Positions 62,342 to 64,000 of a stretch of 64,000 bases of DNA are shown in pieces (positions within the stretch are counted from its first letter, which is position 1; each line of letters begins with the position of its first letter). The stretch is from Entonaema liquescens (taxonomy: Eukaryota; Ascomycota; Sordariomycetes; Xylariales; Xylariaceae). Location: NCBI GenBank assembly GCA_902805475.1, contig CADCSX010000023.1, positions 2,852,001 through 2,916,000 on the forward strand, given 5' to 3'. The position numbers were made by a program, and so were the translations under genes. The notes under the pieces are model-generated. The model was not told the origin of the DNA. It made no database searches and saw only the letters and a list, made by a program, of their open reading frames with translations.

Positions 62342-64000
62342 TCTGTCGGACTCGATACACGTCATCCATCTATTTCATTTCTCCTGCCGAATGCTTCTAA
62401 GTAATTACTCCGCATTCTTTGCCCCATTAACAGCTTTCTTAATTTAGTAATGAGCCTCCGAACTGCTCCTGTACTACTATACTGTCTCATATGTTGTTTC
62501 CATGCTGGACAGGGTTTCCCATCAGGGGAGGGATACGGGCCAGGCCACGAACGTATGGACTAATCGACAAAAATTCGATCGACACAAAAGGGGTGGCCTT
62601 TTGTGATGTTGCCAGAAGTAAGGCTGTCCTTTACTTCTGAACAATATCATAATAGCGGCACTATCGCGGTATTATTCTATATTGGCGGAGCAGTTTCGAG
62701 TCGATTCCGCCATATCTCTTTCGTGCGTCACAGTCGAAGTCAAGATGTCATACCCAGTCATGACACCATTTCTTCAGCGTTCCCTCCATGTTGTGTGGGG
62801 AATTCATTTAAATTATTCCTTTTCGTCCCGCATGTATGACGACCGACCATGGCATTTCGGAGTCTTTTGTGTTTCAATAATTCCCTTTTGCGATAATTAA
62901 GAGGACAGTCGGAGGATGAGGACGAGCAGAACGACAGATTTTGCAGCGACTTTTATGTCTAGCAGATCAATGTTCTTGCTCGTACCTGCCTACTAGGGCA
63001 TAGCTATGCAAGCCATCCTGGAAGCGATTGAGTTTAGATGAGCGGTGGGTTTCTTTTTGCTTTTTTGGAAGGAAAAAAAAAGGAGGGTTAGGCACGCCGA
63101 ATTTGATGCCAAAAAAATCTTAATAGTTGATTTCCCGCCACGGCCCAGATCAACTTTAACGATGTCCCGATTATCGCCTAATGATACGGAACATGACGCT
63201 GTTTACGGATATCCGATCATCTTTTTCAGTTCGTTGAGCCGGACGGGCGCACCAAGCCCTGGAGCCGGTAGAAAGAAAGAGTGGCGACCGAATTGAAAGG
63301 TAGCGTGTTGAAAGAGTATCGAAGAAGATGGGAGATTTGTTGGAAGTGGACTGCTTTCTGTAACAATAGGGTAGAGGATTTGGTTTCCTTAGTTTGATCA
63401 AGACGTGAGGGTTTCTGGGTATTGCGCTATTATCGTGCATGAGGCGTGTCTTGTATTATTGTTGTGTGTTGCAAAGTGTTATCTGCAATTGATACCTCAG
63501 GCGTTGGATATGAAAAAAATGTTTTGTACAATACACTAGTATGTAGTATTGTTTGAAGTACACTTGAATAGTGTTCTCATCCGCTGGTGGTGTATCGCCT
63601 GAGTGAATATATGTTTGCCGTCGATTCCCTCATCAACATATTCAAAATGGTGATGATGGGGATAGCGTAGTAAAAATAGGAATTTAAAGGAACGATCAGA
63701 GAGAGAGGGTTATTTGTAAGAGGTCAGTTAAAGAAGCAAAGGCTTAGGTGGCGCCAGTTTTTTTATTCGTCCAGCTTTCTTGCTACACAATAGACACGGA
63801 GCCCTCTTTAACCTTCAAGCGCATGTAAAAGCCTAAATATAAATATACTTTTCAGGTACCCAGCTGCCTATGTAGTCCTAAGGAGGGGAGGTTTAAGGTC
63901 GCATTTGCAAAAATGCTAAAAATGCCACCGAGCTGAAATGCAATCCCGCATCCTTCGGAGCAATAATGGACTCTTCTTCGCTGTTTCATACACTTGGTCT
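62342..64000. other. 3' flank, no gene seen to the window end
   Basis: Frames are below 90 codons on both strands and none is recognisable. The stretch includes the 3' UTR of the zinc-finger gene, short A runs (about 63073, 63111) and AT-rich DNA. Confidence 0.6.

Overview
The window reads as nuclear DNA of a filamentous ascomycete (Pezizomycotina, most likely Sordariomycetes). Genes are split by short introns of 51-145 bp with GT...AG ends and CTAAC/CTGAC-type branch sites. The proteins match filamentous-fungal rather than yeast versions of their families. Intergenic DNA is rich in short TACCTA/TAGGTA strings, which is common in that class. No rRNA, tRNA, CRISPR array, phage or intact transposon was recognised by eye.

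Layout: (1) 1-2519 (+), 3' end of a large serine/proline-rich nuclear-type protein with QSPW repeats. (2) 2520-8288, no convincing gene. (3) 8321-11317 (+), a rhodanese-PTP tyrosine phosphatase with one intron, preceded by a four-codon upstream ORF. (4) 12401-13626 (-), proteasome ATPase Rpt6. (5) 15313-18931 (+), VNX1-type vacuolar cation/H+ antiporter with three exons. (6) 18932-23927, gene-free. (7) 23928-26799 (-), V-ATPase subunit a with five exons. (8) 27477-29930 (+), a mitochondrial PPR-type protein. (9) 31887-35521 (+), a GDE1-like SPX-ankyrin-GDPD phosphodiesterase that carries two apparent single-base frameshifts. (10) 36362-38955 (+), the mitochondrial i-AAA protease Yme1. (11) 39776-42077 (-), a decayed seven-helix 'fungal rhodopsin domain' gene and a second broken, unidentified membrane-protein remnant. 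(12) 42100-60810, about 18.7 kb with no supportable intact gene but several short simple repeats. (13) 60811-62341 (+), a four-finger C2H2 transcription factor. (14) 62342-64000, no gene seen.

The genes share some themes. The V-ATPase subunit builds the vacuolar proton gradient, the VNX1-type antiporter spends it, and the SPX phosphodiesterase belongs to phosphate homeostasis, where the vacuole is the phosphate store. Rpt6 and Yme1 are AAA motors for protein turnover in cytosol/nucleus and mitochondrion. This is co-location only. Eukaryotic housekeeping genes often neighbour each other without a functional link.

I did not find a clear new system. The observations most worth checking are the double frameshift in the GDE1-like gene, the rhodopsin-family pseudogene whose only visible nonsense change fits RIP (repeat-induced point mutation), and the long gene-poor block from 39 to 60.8 kb. 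All intron coordinates come from reading splice signals and protein continuity by eye.
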